NCBI GenBank assembly: GCA_016124635.1 | Contig: WGNJ01000019.1 | Coordinates: forward strand, 186,001-250,000 | Origin: Alphaproteobacteria bacterium | Lineage (GTDB): Bacteria; Pseudomonadota; Alphaproteobacteria; Micropepsales; Micropepsaceae | DNA length: 64,000 nt | Reading direction: 5' to 3' | Shown: one piece after another, positions 9,962-19,221 of the stretch | Layout: each line of letters begins with the position of its first letter | How positions within the stretch are numbered: the first letter of the stretch is position 1 | Position numbers and translations under genes: made by a program | Notes under the pieces: model-generated | Database searches by the model: none | The model's input: the letters and a program-made list of their open reading frames with translations, nothing else | Told to the model about the DNA's origin: nothing

Positions 9962-10393
9962 TTAAGGCTTCGGCTCGCGCCAATCGAAATCAAACAGCAC
10001 GTCGTCGCCGTTTGGGCGAACGCCGCCGGCGCTTTGGTAGAGCGCCATGGCCGCCGCGTTGGCAGCGTTGGTGAAGACGAAAGCTTCGTCCCAGCCTTCG
10101 CGCTTGCCGCATTCGCGCAGCGCCGCGAGCATAGCCTTGCCAATGCCGCGACGGCGGACGCTCTCGGCGATGTCGACCGAATAGATAAAGAAGCTCGTGA
10201 GTTCGAACCGACGCAAAACGTAGCCGTAGATGAAGCCGACGACATCATTGCCGTCGAGCGCGACGAGATTGACGAGATCCGTGTCGGCGAGGTGCGCAGT
10301 CGCCCGGCGCCGGTCGATCGAACCTTCCTCGATGAACGCGACGGCGCGGATCAGGATGTCTTCGTCGCCGGGCGCGAGAAATCGGATTTGCAC
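9962..10393 (-). CDS. GNAT family N-acetyltransferase resembling AAC(3)-I
   Basis: 143 residues. The acetyl-CoA-binding A motif is ESVRRRGIGKAML (R-x-x-G-x-G/A form) around residues 78-90. The C-terminal FVFTNAANAAAMALYQSAGG is the pattern seen in aminoglycoside 3-N-acetyltransferase type I relatives. GNATs acetylate amines from acetyl-CoA. Antibiotic modification is only one option, and chromosomal homologues of this kind are common. It lies 18 bp downstream of the GST gene on the same strand, so the two may be co-transcribed. Confidence 0.8.
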   Translation of the reverse strand: MQIRFLAPGDEDILIRAVAFIEEGSIDRRRATAHLADTDLVNLVALDGNDVVGFIYGYVLRRFELTSFFIYSVDIAESVRRRGIGKAMLAALRECGKREGWDEAFVFTNAANAAAMALYQSAGGVRPNGDDVLFDFDWREPKP

Positions 10394-10411
10394 GCGCGAC
10401 CTCCTCGCCGA

Positions 10412-11527
10412 TTAGCGGCGCCACCAACTGTCGACGGGTTTGCGTGGCGCGGCGCTCGTCGCAGGCGCGATGGGAAGCGCCCGCAAGATATCGTCGGCCG
10501 CGCGCGGCGAGCGGTTCGCCAGCCGGCCGGCAGCCTCCCGTCCTATCGCGCGCTCGACCGCGGCACGCTCGGCTGGATCGAGCTTGGCGAATGCATCGAC
10601 CAAGCGGTCGCGGCACCAGACGCGATACGGCTTGGTCGGTTCGTCGAATTGCACGCCCGCAGCGGCGTATTGCACGCGCGGATCGCTGTTCGCGAAGGCT
10701 TTGGCGTTGGCGTCGAGATAAGGAAGGTAGTCGCGTGACACGAGAAGCAACAGCGGCGCGAGGTGGTTCGGGATTGCCAACGGCAACGGCGCGGACGCAA
10801 TGCGTTGCGGATCGGCGTTCCACATGCGCGCGACCCACTCGTGCACGGCAGGTGCGCGGGCACGCATGATGCGGCCCGGCGCCGGATCGCAGGCGAAGTG
10901 ACGAAACAGTGAGGCGAAGAATCCGAAGTCGGCTTCGACGGGACGCTCACCCATGATGTAGGGGCGTGTTTTAAAGATCGTCTCGAGCGCGGCCAGCGTG
11001 TCGAGATAGGCCGACTCGACGGCGGCGCGCGTTTGATCGGTAACACCGTCGCCGACGACGAAGGTGCCGAGCTGGCGCGTGTACCAAAACCGGCGCTTCA
11101 TGAACGTCGGAACGCGGCGATGAATGTGCTCGGCAAGCCAGGCACTCATCAACCGCGCGTTCTCAGGGTACGACCAGCGATAGTGCATCGCCGGCCGCCA
11201 AAGCCATTCGTCGGCGAAATCCTCGAGCAGCTTGCTGATGAATTTGGCCGACGCCGTCGATGGACTCAGCGCAGGCTCGGGCTGCGTCGCCTCGAGGTGC
11301 TCCAAAATCAGCGTCGTGTCGACAAGCCACGAGCCGTCGGGACACTCGACCTGCGGGATCTGCGAGACGCCGGTGATCTGCGCGGCGCGGCGCATGTTCG
11401 CTTCGTCGAAAGGCTCCAGACGATAGGAAATACCTTTGGCGCGCAATATCGCCTCGAGCTTGCCCGTATAATAGGAGCAGTCGGTGCCGTAGACGATCAG
11501 TGGCGCGCCGTTGGAAATTTGGGCCAT
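10412..11527 (-). CDS. Glutathione S-transferase-like protein, long form
   Basis: 371 residues, well above the usual 200-230. Residues about 8-85 form a thioredoxin-like N domain (YGTDCSYYTGKLEAILRAKGISY, then SQIPQVECPDGSWLVDTTLILEHLE with the cis-Pro and Asp/Thr glutathione contacts). A helical GST C domain follows, then about 130 extra residues without a recognised motif. Such long GSTs are known in alphaproteobacteria; the substrate is unknown. The GNAT gene follows closely downstream. Confidence 0.8.
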   Translation of the reverse strand: MAQISNGAPLIVYGTDCSYYTGKLEAILRAKGISYRLEPFDEANMRRAAQITGVSQIPQVECPDGSWLVDTTLILEHLEATQPEPALSPSTASAKFISKLLEDFADEWLWRPAMHYRWSYPENARLMSAWLAEHIHRRVPTFMKRRFWYTRQLGTFVVGDGVTDQTRAAVESAYLDTLAALETIFKTRPYIMGERPVEADFGFFASLFRHFACDPAPGRIMRARAPAVHEWVARMWNADPQRIASAPLPLAIPNHLAPLLLLVSRDYLPYLDANAKAFANSDPRVQYAAAGVQFDEPTKPYRVWCRDRLVDAFAKLDPAERAAVERAIGREAAGRLANRSPRAADDILRALPIAPATSAAPRKPVDSWWRR

Positions 11528-11631
11528 GGAACTTCGAACCGGTGTGAGTCTCCAACCGTCCTATGCATTCGAAGGACGTTGGTCAACAAACAGCGATCAG
11601 ATGGTGGACGCTATTCGATCACAAGCGATCG

Positions 11632-13491
11632 CTAGTCCCAGAAGCGGATTCCCACCCATCCTTCCATCATGAAATAGACCGCGAGGATCAGCATGCCGAG
11701 CGAGACAACGAAGGCGGATGCGCGCGACAGTCGGCTCACACCGGGCACAAGCAACGCCGAGAGGAAGCCCACGGCAGCCAGCGCCGGCCACGCCAACGAG
11801 GCGCCGTAGATCGTATATGTCGCCGCGTCGGGGCGGCCCAGGGTTTCGACGGCCTGATAACCGGCGTTCGCCGTGAACAAGAAGACCGCGAGCATCGTGA
11901 CAAGCCCGAGCACGGAAAGCGTCGGCGCCCAGCGCACCACGACCCCACCCATGCCGTCTGCACGGCGCCAACGCGCGACGAAGACGCGCACGACGCGTCC
12001 AAGCAGCGCCAACGCGGTCAGTAGGATCGCCAGTCCGCCACCGACCAGGATGGCGCCATGCCAAACAAGCTCAGGTACCGTCAGCTCACGGAAGAATTCG
12101 CGACCCGTGCTGATATCGCGGTCGCCTTCGGGCGTGGTGTAGAAGATCATCGTCGGTTCCGCCCGGCCCGTCCGGCGAAACATGTTGTGGCCAAGACCGA
12201 TACGCGGCGCCGAAAGGGCATTGGGGCGGCCGTCCTCGCCCATTGTGATCTGCGTTGGATAAAGGCCGGTGAGCGCGTTCATGAACGGATGGCGCATCGC
12301 GATCGGCCGATAGTAACCGAGATACGATTCGAATTCTTTTGCGTCTATCTTCACCTCAGGGGGTTCGACCGGTTTGTAGTCGCGGCCCAGGTACAACGTC
12401 ACGGCCTCCAGCGCGTTGTCGGTACCCGTGCCACCATTGGTAAGCAGCACGTAGCCTTTGTGTTGATCCGGCCAGTACACATAGGCGGACTCGAATCCAT
12501 CGATACCGCCGTTGTGCCCGTAGACGATGAAATTGGGTTGCGGCGCATAGAACACGCCGAGGCCATAGCCGAGTTCGAGGCCGGCCTGCGCCGCCAGTGT
12601 CGAATGCGGATGTTCCATCCGCGTAATTGCGTCGGCCGAGACGAGCTGCGCGCCGCTCTCGGTCATACCGCGCGTATTCATGAAGATGACCAGCTTCGCG
12701 AGATCAGACGCCGTGGTCAGAAGGCTTCCGGCGGCGGCGAGATCGATACCGTGATAGGGAATTTCGCTGACACCGTCCTGATCGTAACTCTTCGAAAGCC
12801 GACCGCGGTTCGCGTCCGTCACTTCGAAGTCGGCGTCCGCCATGCCCATCGGCCGTAGCACACGGTCGCGCATTAGCGACATGAACGGCGCGCCGCCGAT
12901 ACGCTGGAGAATCAGACCCGCGACGCCCGGCCCGACATTCGAGTAAGCCATGTAACGTCCGGGCTGCCAACGCGACACGCGCAGGCGCCGCGTGCTGGCT
13001 ATGCCTCCATCGACGGAATCCTTTGCCGAGAGCTTTATGACGTCGACGAAGGAAAAGTCGCGCCATCCGGTCGTGTGCTCGAGCAGGTGAACGATGCGCA
13101 ACGGGCTCGTTGCTTCCCATGGATTTTCGAAGCCGATGTCAGGCGCCACGTCTGCGAGCTTTGCCTCAAGATCGAGCTTGCCCTCCGCGACGTATGTCAT
13201 TGCGAGGAGAGAGGTGAACGTCTTGCTGACCGATCCAGCGCGGAAGACGGTGTCATCGGTCACAGGCAGTTTACCGGCGACATCGCGAACGCCGTAGTTC
13301 TTGGTCCAAACGACCTTGTTGTCCTCGATCACCGCAATTGCGGCGCCCGGCGTTTTGCCGGACTCAAACGCCTTTGCCAGGCGCGCGTCGAGTTCTTGAA
13401 GCGTTTTCGGAGCCTGCCGCTCGGTATCCTCAGCCCTTGCGACAACGACGAACGGAAGAAGGGCCGCCAGACCCAGCCACAACAGACGCAT
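11632..13491 (-). CDS. Membrane-anchored serine hydrolase, beta-lactamase/D-Ala-D-Ala carboxypeptidase fold
   Basis: 619 residues. It has an N-terminal signal peptide (to about residue 20, AxA-type end VVARAE), then a class C beta-lactamase-like domain with SVSK (Ser87, Lys90) as the S-x-x-K pair and YSN near residue 187. The last 130 residues hold four to five hydrophobic helices, so the catalytic domain is probably periplasmic and tethered. The family includes esterases, peptidases and PBP4-like enzymes; no specific substrate can be assigned. A single-gene unit, with 180 bp of non-coding DNA separating it from rtcB. Confidence 0.85.
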   Translation of the reverse strand: MRLLWLGLAALLPFVVVARAEDTERQAPKTLQELDARLAKAFESGKTPGAAIAVIEDNKVVWTKNYGVRDVAGKLPVTDDTVFRAGSVSKTFTSLLAMTYVAEGKLDLEAKLADVAPDIGFENPWEATSPLRIVHLLEHTTGWRDFSFVDVIKLSAKDSVDGGIASTRRLRVSRWQPGRYMAYSNVGPGVAGLILQRIGGAPFMSLMRDRVLRPMGMADADFEVTDANRGRLSKSYDQDGVSEIPYHGIDLAAAGSLLTTASDLAKLVIFMNTRGMTESGAQLVSADAITRMEHPHSTLAAQAGLELGYGLGVFYAPQPNFIVYGHNGGIDGFESAYVYWPDQHKGYVLLTNGGTGTDNALEAVTLYLGRDYKPVEPPEVKIDAKEFESYLGYYRPIAMRHPFMNALTGLYPTQITMGEDGRPNALSAPRIGLGHNMFRRTGRAEPTMIFYTTPEGDRDISTGREFFRELTVPELVWHGAILVGGGLAILLTALALLGRVVRVFVARWRRADGMGGVVVRWAPTLSVLGLVTMLAVFLFTANAGYQAVETLGRPDAATYTIYGASLAWPALAAVGFLSALLVPGVSRLSRASAFVVSLGMLILAVYFMMEGWVGIRFWD

Positions 13492-13671
13492 CGATTGTCC
13501 CCCAGCAATGCCCCGCCGCTACTATAGGCAGCGCAACGCTCCAGGCACAACCAAGGCCAACCGCTGTTTTTCAGGTGTCGCGCCCTTTGAACGCGTTTGG
13601 GTTGAGGCCCGCGCGTTTCAATCGCGCGAGCTTCTTCCGTTGTCGTCACCTAAACGAACGTCGCCATCGGC

Positions 13672-14859
13672 TCAGCCCTTCACGCAGACGATCTGGCGCA
13701 GGGTGTGAACCACGTCGACCAGATCGGATTGCGCGGCCATGACGGCGTCGATGTCCTTGTAGGCCATCGGCGTTTCGTCGATCACGCCCGTATCCTTGCG
13801 GCATTCGACGTGCGCCGTCGCCGCAATGTGATCCTCGAGCGTGAAGCGCTGCTTCGCCGCCGAACGCGACATCGCCCGGCCTGCGCCGTGCGAGCACGAT
13901 TCGAACGACTGCGGATTGCCCTTGCCCCGCACGATGAACGAGCGCGCGCCCATCGAACCCGGAATGATGCCGAGTTCGCCCTCGCCGGCGCGCACCGCGC
14001 CCTTGCGCGTGACCCAGACGCGTTCGCCGAAATGCTCTTCGCGCTCCACGTAGTTGTGGTGACAGTTCACCGCCACGTCGAGCGTTTCGAGATCCGGCCA
14101 CGTTTCGCGGAGGACGGCAATGACCGCCGCCATCATCACGTCGCGGTTCGAACGCGCGTAGTCCTGGGCCCAACCGACCGCTTCGACGTAGTCGTTGAAG
14201 GCCTCGGTGTGCTCGCCCAACCACGCGAGATCGCGATCCGGCAGCGACAAACCCGCCTTCTCGATCTCCTCCTTCGCCTTGGCGATGAAGTACTGACCGA
14301 TGCGGTTGCCGATGTTGCGCGAGCCCGAGTGCAGCATCACCCACACGCGGTCCGCCTCGTCGAGACAGAGCTCGATGAAGTGGTTGCCGCCGCCGAGCGT
14401 GCCGATTTGAAGCGCCGCCGACTTCTTTTCGGAAATCTTCGGATGCTTCGCCTCGATCGCCTCCCAGCCGCGCTTGTGGCGCGAATACCAGGTTGCTTCG
14501 GCGCGGCGCGGCACTTGCTTGTGCGACGCCTGGCCGACCGGGATCACGCTCTCGATCGCCGAGCGAAGCTGCTTCAGCGAGTCCGGCAATTGCGCCGCGG
14601 TGACGTTGGTCATCACAGCGGCCATACCGCAGCCGATGTCGACGCCGACCGCGGCCGGAATGATCGCGCCCTTGGTCGGGATCACCGAGCCCACGGTCGC
14701 ACCGCGGCCCAAGTGAACGTCCGGCATCACCGCGACGTGGCCGTGGATGAACGGCAGCTCGGCAATGTTGCGCAACTGCTTGCGCGCTTCCGGTTCGACC
14801 GGAACGCCCTTGGTCCACGCCTTGATCGGCGCGCCCTTGGATTCGATTTCTTCGTGCAT
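13672..14859 (-). CDS. rtcB: RNA 3'-phosphate/5'-OH ligase RtcB
   Basis: 395 residues. RtcB joins 2',3'-cyclic phosphate or 3'-phosphate RNA ends to 5'-OH ends using GTP and Mn2+. Signature residues are all present: PDVHLGRGATVGSV, GVDIGCGM (metal Cys77), GGGNHFIE, LHSGSRNIGN, NCHHNY and SCSHGAGR, whose His324 is the expected guanylylated residue. The start MHEEIESKG has GGAG 8 nt upstream; the open frame before it lacks family similarity. In other bacteria rtcB is often near rsr and Y RNA genes. Here rsr lies 2.6 kb away with a kinase gene between. No rtcA or rtcR is visible in the window. Confidence 0.96.
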   Translation of the reverse strand: MHEEIESKGAPIKAWTKGVPVEPEARKQLRNIAELPFIHGHVAVMPDVHLGRGATVGSVIPTKGAIIPAAVGVDIGCGMAAVMTNVTAAQLPDSLKQLRSAIESVIPVGQASHKQVPRRAEATWYSRHKRGWEAIEAKHPKISEKKSAALQIGTLGGGNHFIELCLDEADRVWVMLHSGSRNIGNRIGQYFIAKAKEEIEKAGLSLPDRDLAWLGEHTEAFNDYVEAVGWAQDYARSNRDVMMAAVIAVLRETWPDLETLDVAVNCHHNYVEREEHFGERVWVTRKGAVRAGEGELGIIPGSMGARSFIVRGKGNPQSFESCSHGAGRAMSRSAAKQRFTLEDHIAATAHVECRKDTGVIDETPMAYKDIDAVMAAQSDLVDVVHTLRQIVCVKG

Positions 14860-15012
14860 GACACTTACTCCTACCAAATAATGCGATGAAAAAGACTCGG
14901 GGAAGACGGCACATCCGTCACCAGCGAAGCGTGGAAGTCGGCGCGACGGCCGTGATAGGCTGAAACAAGGCGCCGCAGGCAGGCGCTTCAGCGTGTATGT
15001 GGTCCGTCGATC

Positions 15013-17487
15013 TTGCCCAATCGAAACGTCACGACCGCGAGCGCAACCGACGCCAGCGGTGCGCCGCAATTTCCATTCCTGACGGTCAATTCCTGGCCGG
15101 GGGCGATTATTGCCGCGACTGCCGCAGTCGCGGGGCTAACCGGCGTCGTCGCGCTGTTCGGCTGGGCGAGCGGCATAGAGGAATTGAAGAGCATCGTGCC
15201 GGGGCTCAGCACGATGAAGGCGAACACTGCGATCTGCTTTATTCTGTGCGCCGCGTCGCTCGCACTTTTTTCCTTTGGAATGAGCGCGCGACAGTTGTCC
15301 TTGGGGCGCGCGCTCGGCCTTGTTGCCGCGGCCATCGGGTTCGTCACGCTAGCTGAATACGTCTTCAACATCGACCTTGGGCTGGACACGCTGCTGTTTT
15401 CGGCGACGAGCGAGGGCGGTCACACCCTGCCCGGGCGAATGTCGCCGCCGACAGCGCTTGGCTTTCTCTGCTTCGGCGCCGTTTTGACCATGCCGCGCAA
15501 TCTGACATCCAGGAACGCCTGGGCGTTCGTGCTGTTGACTCATGCCGGCGTTGCTCTGCCCACGGTCGCGGCCGCCGGCTACCTCTTCGGCATGCGGGCC
15601 CTCTATTCGCCGACGGCATATTCTTCGATCGCTCTGCACACGGCCGTTGCCTTCTTGGCATTGTTCGCCGGCCTGACTGCGACCCGAGGCACGATCGGAT
15701 GGGGCAGGATGCTCGGCGACACAGGGACAGGCGGGATCCTCGCACGGCGCCTCTTGGCAGGCGTCATCCTGATGCCCCTGGCGCTGAGTTGGCTCGTCCT
15801 TCAAGGCGTGCAGCAGGGCATCTATGAAGCTGCCGGCGCCGTCGCGATCCTGGCGGGATCCAGCATTCTACTGCTAACCGTTTTCGTTTGGACGACGGTG
15901 CGACGATGGCAATCGCTCGACGAAGCGCGACGGCGGCAAGAAGAACTCAACCGTGTCGTCCTGCAGAGCGCCTTCGACGCCTTCGTCTTGATCGATCGCG
16001 ACGGACGCGTGATGGAATGGAATCCGCAAGCGGAGAAGATCTTCGGTTGGACGCGTGCCGAGGCATTGGGCCGCGATGCCGCGGACATCTTCATACCGGC
16101 AAGGGCGCGACCGATGTTCCAACACGGCCTGCGCACCTATCTGGCCACGGGAGCCGGACCTGCACTGCATCGGCAGGTCGAGGTGCGCGCGGTCCGGCGC
16201 AGCGGCGAGGAATTTCCAGCGGAGCTGATCGTTACGCCGATCAGATTGGGCGACGACGTCGTGTTCAGCGGCTTCGTGCGCGACGTCTCCGAGCAAAGGA
16301 AGACGGAAGAACAATTACACCAGGCTCAGAAAATGGAGGCCGTGGGTCAGCTGACCGGCGGCATCGCGCACGACTTCAACAATCTTCTCACGGTCGTCGT
16401 CGGACGGTTGGATCTTGCGCTCGAGAAGACGCAGGGCCCTTTGCGGGATTCGCTGCAGCAAGCGCTTACGGCGGCCGAGGGCGGGGCAAGTCTCATCAAG
16501 CAGCTGCTTGCCGTATCGCGCAAACAGACGCTCGCGCCACGCGTCATCGACATCAACGAGATGGCAGGCCGCATGAAGGAGTTGCTGCAACGCTCTCTCG
16601 GCGAGCATATCGAGTTGACGATGCGCTTAGACGATGAGTTGTGGTCGGCCTTCGCCGACCAGGGACAAGTCGAAAACGCGCTCCTGAATCTCGCAATCAA
16701 TGCACGCGATGCGATGCCCGAGGGCGGGAAGATCGTCATCGAAACTGGAAACGTCGTGTTGGACGCGGCGTATGCCGCTCGGAACGACGAGGTGCAACCC
16801 GGACCGTACGTGATGCTTGCCGTCAGCGACACCGGAACAGGAATGACGGCTGACGTTATCCGGCGCGCGTTCGAGCCTTTCTTCACGACGAAAGAGGTCG
16901 GCAAGGGGACAGGGCTCGGTCTCGCCATGGTGTACGGCTTCGCCAAGCAGTCGCGCGGGCATTTGAAGATCTATAGCGAGGTGGGGCACGGAACGACTGT
17001 GCGGCTGTATTTGCCGCGACACGTGAGCGCCGCGACGCCTGCAGAGAAATCGCTACCCGCGCCGGCAGCCGACACACGCGGTACCGGTGAGACAGTTCTG
17101 GTGGTCGAGGATGACACGGAGGTAAGGGAGTACGTCGTGGCCATGCTTCGCGAACTCGGCTATCGCGTGCTGATGGCTGCAACGGGGCCTGAAGCAATGA
17201 AGATCGTCGAAGGAGGCGAGCACATCGACCTGCTCTTCACCGACGTCATCATGCCGGGCGGCATGACGGGGCGCGATCTTGCGGCCGCCGCCATAAGGAT
17301 ACGCCCTGAAATCCGCGTCTTGTTCACCTCCGGCTATTCGAGGGACACCGTCGACAAGAACGGTGAATTCGACCCGGCGGAGCGATTCCTATCCAAGCCC
17401 TATCGGCGGTCCGACGTCGCCGAGAAACTGCGCGAGGCATTCAACGGTCCGCGCGGCGCCGGAACAACGGCCAGCGCCGCGCGGTAG
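15013..17487 (+). CDS. Hybrid sensor histidine kinase with PAS and receiver domains
   Basis: About 824 residues. An N-terminal membrane part with roughly eight hydrophobic segments (to about residue 300) is followed by a PAS domain (FVLIDRDGRVMEWNPQAEKIFGW). The HisKA box is GGIAHDFNNLL, then an HATPase domain (NLAINARDAMPEGG, GTGLGLAMVYG) and a C-terminal receiver with LLFTDVIMPGGM (phospho-Asp). The first start in frame is TTG at 15013 and the next Met is far inside, so the exact start is uncertain. It is transcribed against rtcB and rsr, which flank it, and its stop is next to the rsr stop. The signal is unknown. Confidence 0.88.
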   Translation: MPNRNVTTASATDASGAPQFPFLTVNSWPGAIIAATAAVAGLTGVVALFGWASGIEELKSIVPGLSTMKANTAICFILCAASLALFSFGMSARQLSLGRALGLVAAAIGFVTLAEYVFNIDLGLDTLLFSATSEGGHTLPGRMSPPTALGFLCFGAVLTMPRNLTSRNAWAFVLLTHAGVALPTVAAAGYLFGMRALYSPTAYSSIALHTAVAFLALFAGLTATRGTIGWGRMLGDTGTGGILARRLLAGVILMPLALSWLVLQGVQQGIYEAAGAVAILAGSSILLLTVFVWTTVRRWQSLDEARRRQEELNRVVLQSAFDAFVLIDRDGRVMEWNPQAEKIFGWTRAEALGRDAADIFIPARARPMFQHGLRTYLATGAGPALHRQVEVRAVRRSGEEFPAELIVTPIRLGDDVVFSGFVRDVSEQRKTEEQLHQAQKMEAVGQLTGGIAHDFNNLLTVVVGRLDLALEKTQGPLRDSLQQALTAAEGGASLIKQLLAVSRKQTLAPRVIDINEMAGRMKELLQRSLGEHIELTMRLDDELWSAFADQGQVENALLNLAINARDAMPEGGKIVIETGNVVLDAAYAARNDEVQPGPYVMLAVSDTGTGMTADVIRRAFEPFFTTKEVGKGTGLGLAMVYGFAKQSRGHLKIYSEVGHGTTVRLYLPRHVSAATPAEKSLPAPAADTRGTGETVLVVEDDTEVREYVVAMLRELGYRVLMAATGPEAMKIVEGGEHIDLLFTDVIMPGGMTGRDLAAAAIRIRPEIRVLFTSGYSRDTVDKNGEFDPAERFLSKPYRRSDVAEKLREAFNGPRGAGTTASAAR

Positions 17488-17488
17488 C

Positions 17489-18817
17489 TCATTCCTTCTC
17501 TTGCGCGATGATCCAGTCGATCACCGCTTCGGAGAAGCCGTCGACGCGGACCCAATCGCCCGCGCCTACGCCGTTTCGATATGACGCGACGTTGATCATG
17601 TAGCCGTCGCCCTTGGGCGCCGGCACCTTGTCGTGCGACTGCTCGTCGGTGATGACGATGAGGCGCACGCCCTTACGATCAACCTCGCCGACCGCCTTGC
17701 CGAGGTAGGTTCCGCTGTGCGGTTGGCTTTGCACGATCGCGTCGCGCAACGCGAAGCCGCGGCGGGGCGGCACTTTCGCCACGCGATCCGAGAACGTGAA
17801 GATCTCGACGTCCTCACAGATCTCGCGCGCGAGAACCGCAAGACCGCAGGCCGCATCGATGCGCAGCATCTCCGAGCGCGCCGCCAGGGGTGCACCCATC
17901 GATCCCGACACGTCGACGAGGATTCGCGTTTCACCTTCGAGCTTCTCGTGGCCCTCGAGCGTACGAAACATCGCCTTCTCGAGCTCAGGCTCGAAGTCCG
18001 GCGCGTAGCGAGCCGCGGCGATATAGCGGTACGGCAAGACGCGGTCCGTGCGCATGTCGTCGAGCGCTTTTGCAATCGTGCGCTTGGCGACACCGGCCGA
18101 GAGCATGCCGCGCAAGTTGCGCAAGAGCGCAAGCGCGCCCAACTTCTTCTCGCCGATCAAACGCTCGAACGTGTCCTTCTTCGATGCGCCGCCCGAGAGC
18201 GAAACCTCCCAGGTGTCGGGCGAAGGGAGGGTGCCGTCGACAAGCTGCTTCCACACCTTGCCTTGATCGGCGTTCGCGGGCTTCGCGTGCGTGATGAAAA
18301 GCACGTCGCGCAAACGAATGGGCCCGTCACGATCGTATTTCGCCAATTGATAGGCGTCGAACTTGGCGAAGGCCTTGGCGAGCCCCTTCTTCACCTGCGC
18401 CGGAACCGGACGCTTCTTGCGTTGCTCGAAGGGACCGATCACGTCCGACCAATAGACGGCCAAAAACTCCGTCATCTCGTCCGGGCGCTGCACGATGCGC
18501 TCGAGCGTTTGTGCGACGAGCGGGCGGTGCTTCTCGGACGCCGCCATCGCGCGCACGAGCAAAAGCGGCGCGTGGCGCAACCTTCCCTTTTCACGCGCTT
18601 CGATCGCGATCTGCGCCACGGTTTCCGGCGCGACCTTCGGCACGAGCGCTTGGATGCGATCGGCAATCGCGACGCCGTCCTCGTAGAACTGATCTTCCCA
18701 AAGCATGCAGTTCATGATCGAACGGCGGAGCTGTTGCTCCGGACCGAAGGCGCGCGCGGGCGCACCCTCATGGGTGCGGACCTTCGACTTGCGCTTGAAG
18801 ACGTTGAGCTTGGCCAT
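17489..18817 (-). CDS. rsr: Ro60 orthologue (Rsr): TROVE domain plus vWA domain
   Basis: 442 residues. Residues about 20-290 are the TROVE HEAT-repeat ring that binds Y RNA on its outer face and misfolded RNA ends through the central hole (FGPEQQLRRSIMNCMLWEDQFYEDG at the N end). Residues about 297-440 are a vWA domain with a complete MIDAS start DVSGSMG at 302-308. In characterised bacteria Rsr works with exoribonucleases and Y RNAs in rRNA maturation and RNA degradation. GGAGGGG lies just before the ATG. Upstream on the same strand come tRNA-Gln (50 bp away) and the first Y RNA-like unit, supporting co-expression. Confidence 0.95.
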   Translation of the reverse strand: MAKLNVFKRKSKVRTHEGAPARAFGPEQQLRRSIMNCMLWEDQFYEDGVAIADRIQALVPKVAPETVAQIAIEAREKGRLRHAPLLLVRAMAASEKHRPLVAQTLERIVQRPDEMTEFLAVYWSDVIGPFEQRKKRPVPAQVKKGLAKAFAKFDAYQLAKYDRDGPIRLRDVLFITHAKPANADQGKVWKQLVDGTLPSPDTWEVSLSGGASKKDTFERLIGEKKLGALALLRNLRGMLSAGVAKRTIAKALDDMRTDRVLPYRYIAAARYAPDFEPELEKAMFRTLEGHEKLEGETRILVDVSGSMGAPLAARSEMLRIDAACGLAVLAREICEDVEIFTFSDRVAKVPPRRGFALRDAIVQSQPHSGTYLGKAVGEVDRKGVRLIVITDEQSHDKVPAPKGDGYMINVASYRNGVGAGDWVRVDGFSEAVIDWIIAQEKE

Positions 18818-18866
18818 CGGCCCCTCCTCTTATGTTGATGCGGATGATATCGGGAGATTTCTCGGC

Positions 18867-18940
18867 TGGCTCCCGCTCATGGATTCGAACCACGGTTCTC
18901 GCATCCAAAGTGCGATGTCCTGCCGCTAGACGAAGCGGGA
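18867..18940 (-). tRNA. tRNA-Gln (anticodon TTG)
   Basis: Full 74-nt cloverleaf on the minus strand. The acceptor is TCCCGCT/AGCGGGA, the anticodon arm TCGCA-CTTTGGA-TGCGA (anticodon TTG) and the T arm CGTGG-TTCGAAT-CCATG, with discriminator G and encoded CCA. It is an ordinary, uninterrupted tRNA, unlike the tRNA-like units next to it. It lies between the first Y RNA-like unit and rsr, so all three could share a transcript. Confidence 0.95.
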
Positions 18941-18957
18941 TCGTCGGCAAGTGTGGG

Positions 18958-19106
18958 GCCGGGGAACAGGCGATGACTGCAACGGGGCCGTGAGACCCCT
19001 GCCGCTCTACCGCTGAGCTACGGGTGCCACAGTGGTTGCACCCGGCGGGAATCGAACCCGCGACCTGCTCGGAATGAACGAAGAAACAGTCGTCTTCACC
19101 ACCGGC
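18958..19106 (-). ncRNA. Y RNA-like unit 1 with permuted tRNA-like body
   Basis: Minus-strand RNA of about 149 nt. The ends pair (GCCGG/CCGGC), followed by the conserved internal loop TGGTGAAG opposite CCTGTTC and an inner stem GACTG/CAGTC. The body then reads T arm GCGGG-TTCGATT-CCCGC, acceptor 3' strand CGGGTGC, a 10-nt loop, acceptor 5' strand GCACCCG and D arm GCTC-AGCGGTA-GAGC. That is a tRNA in permuted order with a closed acceptor stem. A hairpin (GGGGTC-TCAC-GGCCCC) occupies the anticodon side. No anticodon stem can be formed between the halves. Adjacency to rsr and the fold support a tRNA-mimicking Y RNA. The acceptor resembles some Arg tRNAs (weak). Confidence 0.8.
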
Positions 19107-19221
19107 TTTTCGTGGCGCGCGGAGATCGTCCGCGACGCGCTTGTCAAGTCCTCTGACCAGATCAATGGCCTCGGGCAAGCTATTGCGGCCCATGTCGCCG
19201 CTTTGAGGCGCGGCAATTGGA

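Noticed and set aside
9962..10393. Calling the GNAT enzyme an aminoglycoside resistance gene
   Set aside because: The AAC(3)-I-like C-terminal pattern is shared with many housekeeping GNATs and there is no mobile context.
13705..14889. 394-codon plus-strand ORF
   Set aside because: Antisense shadow of rtcB; Arg/Asp/Val-rich with no domain.
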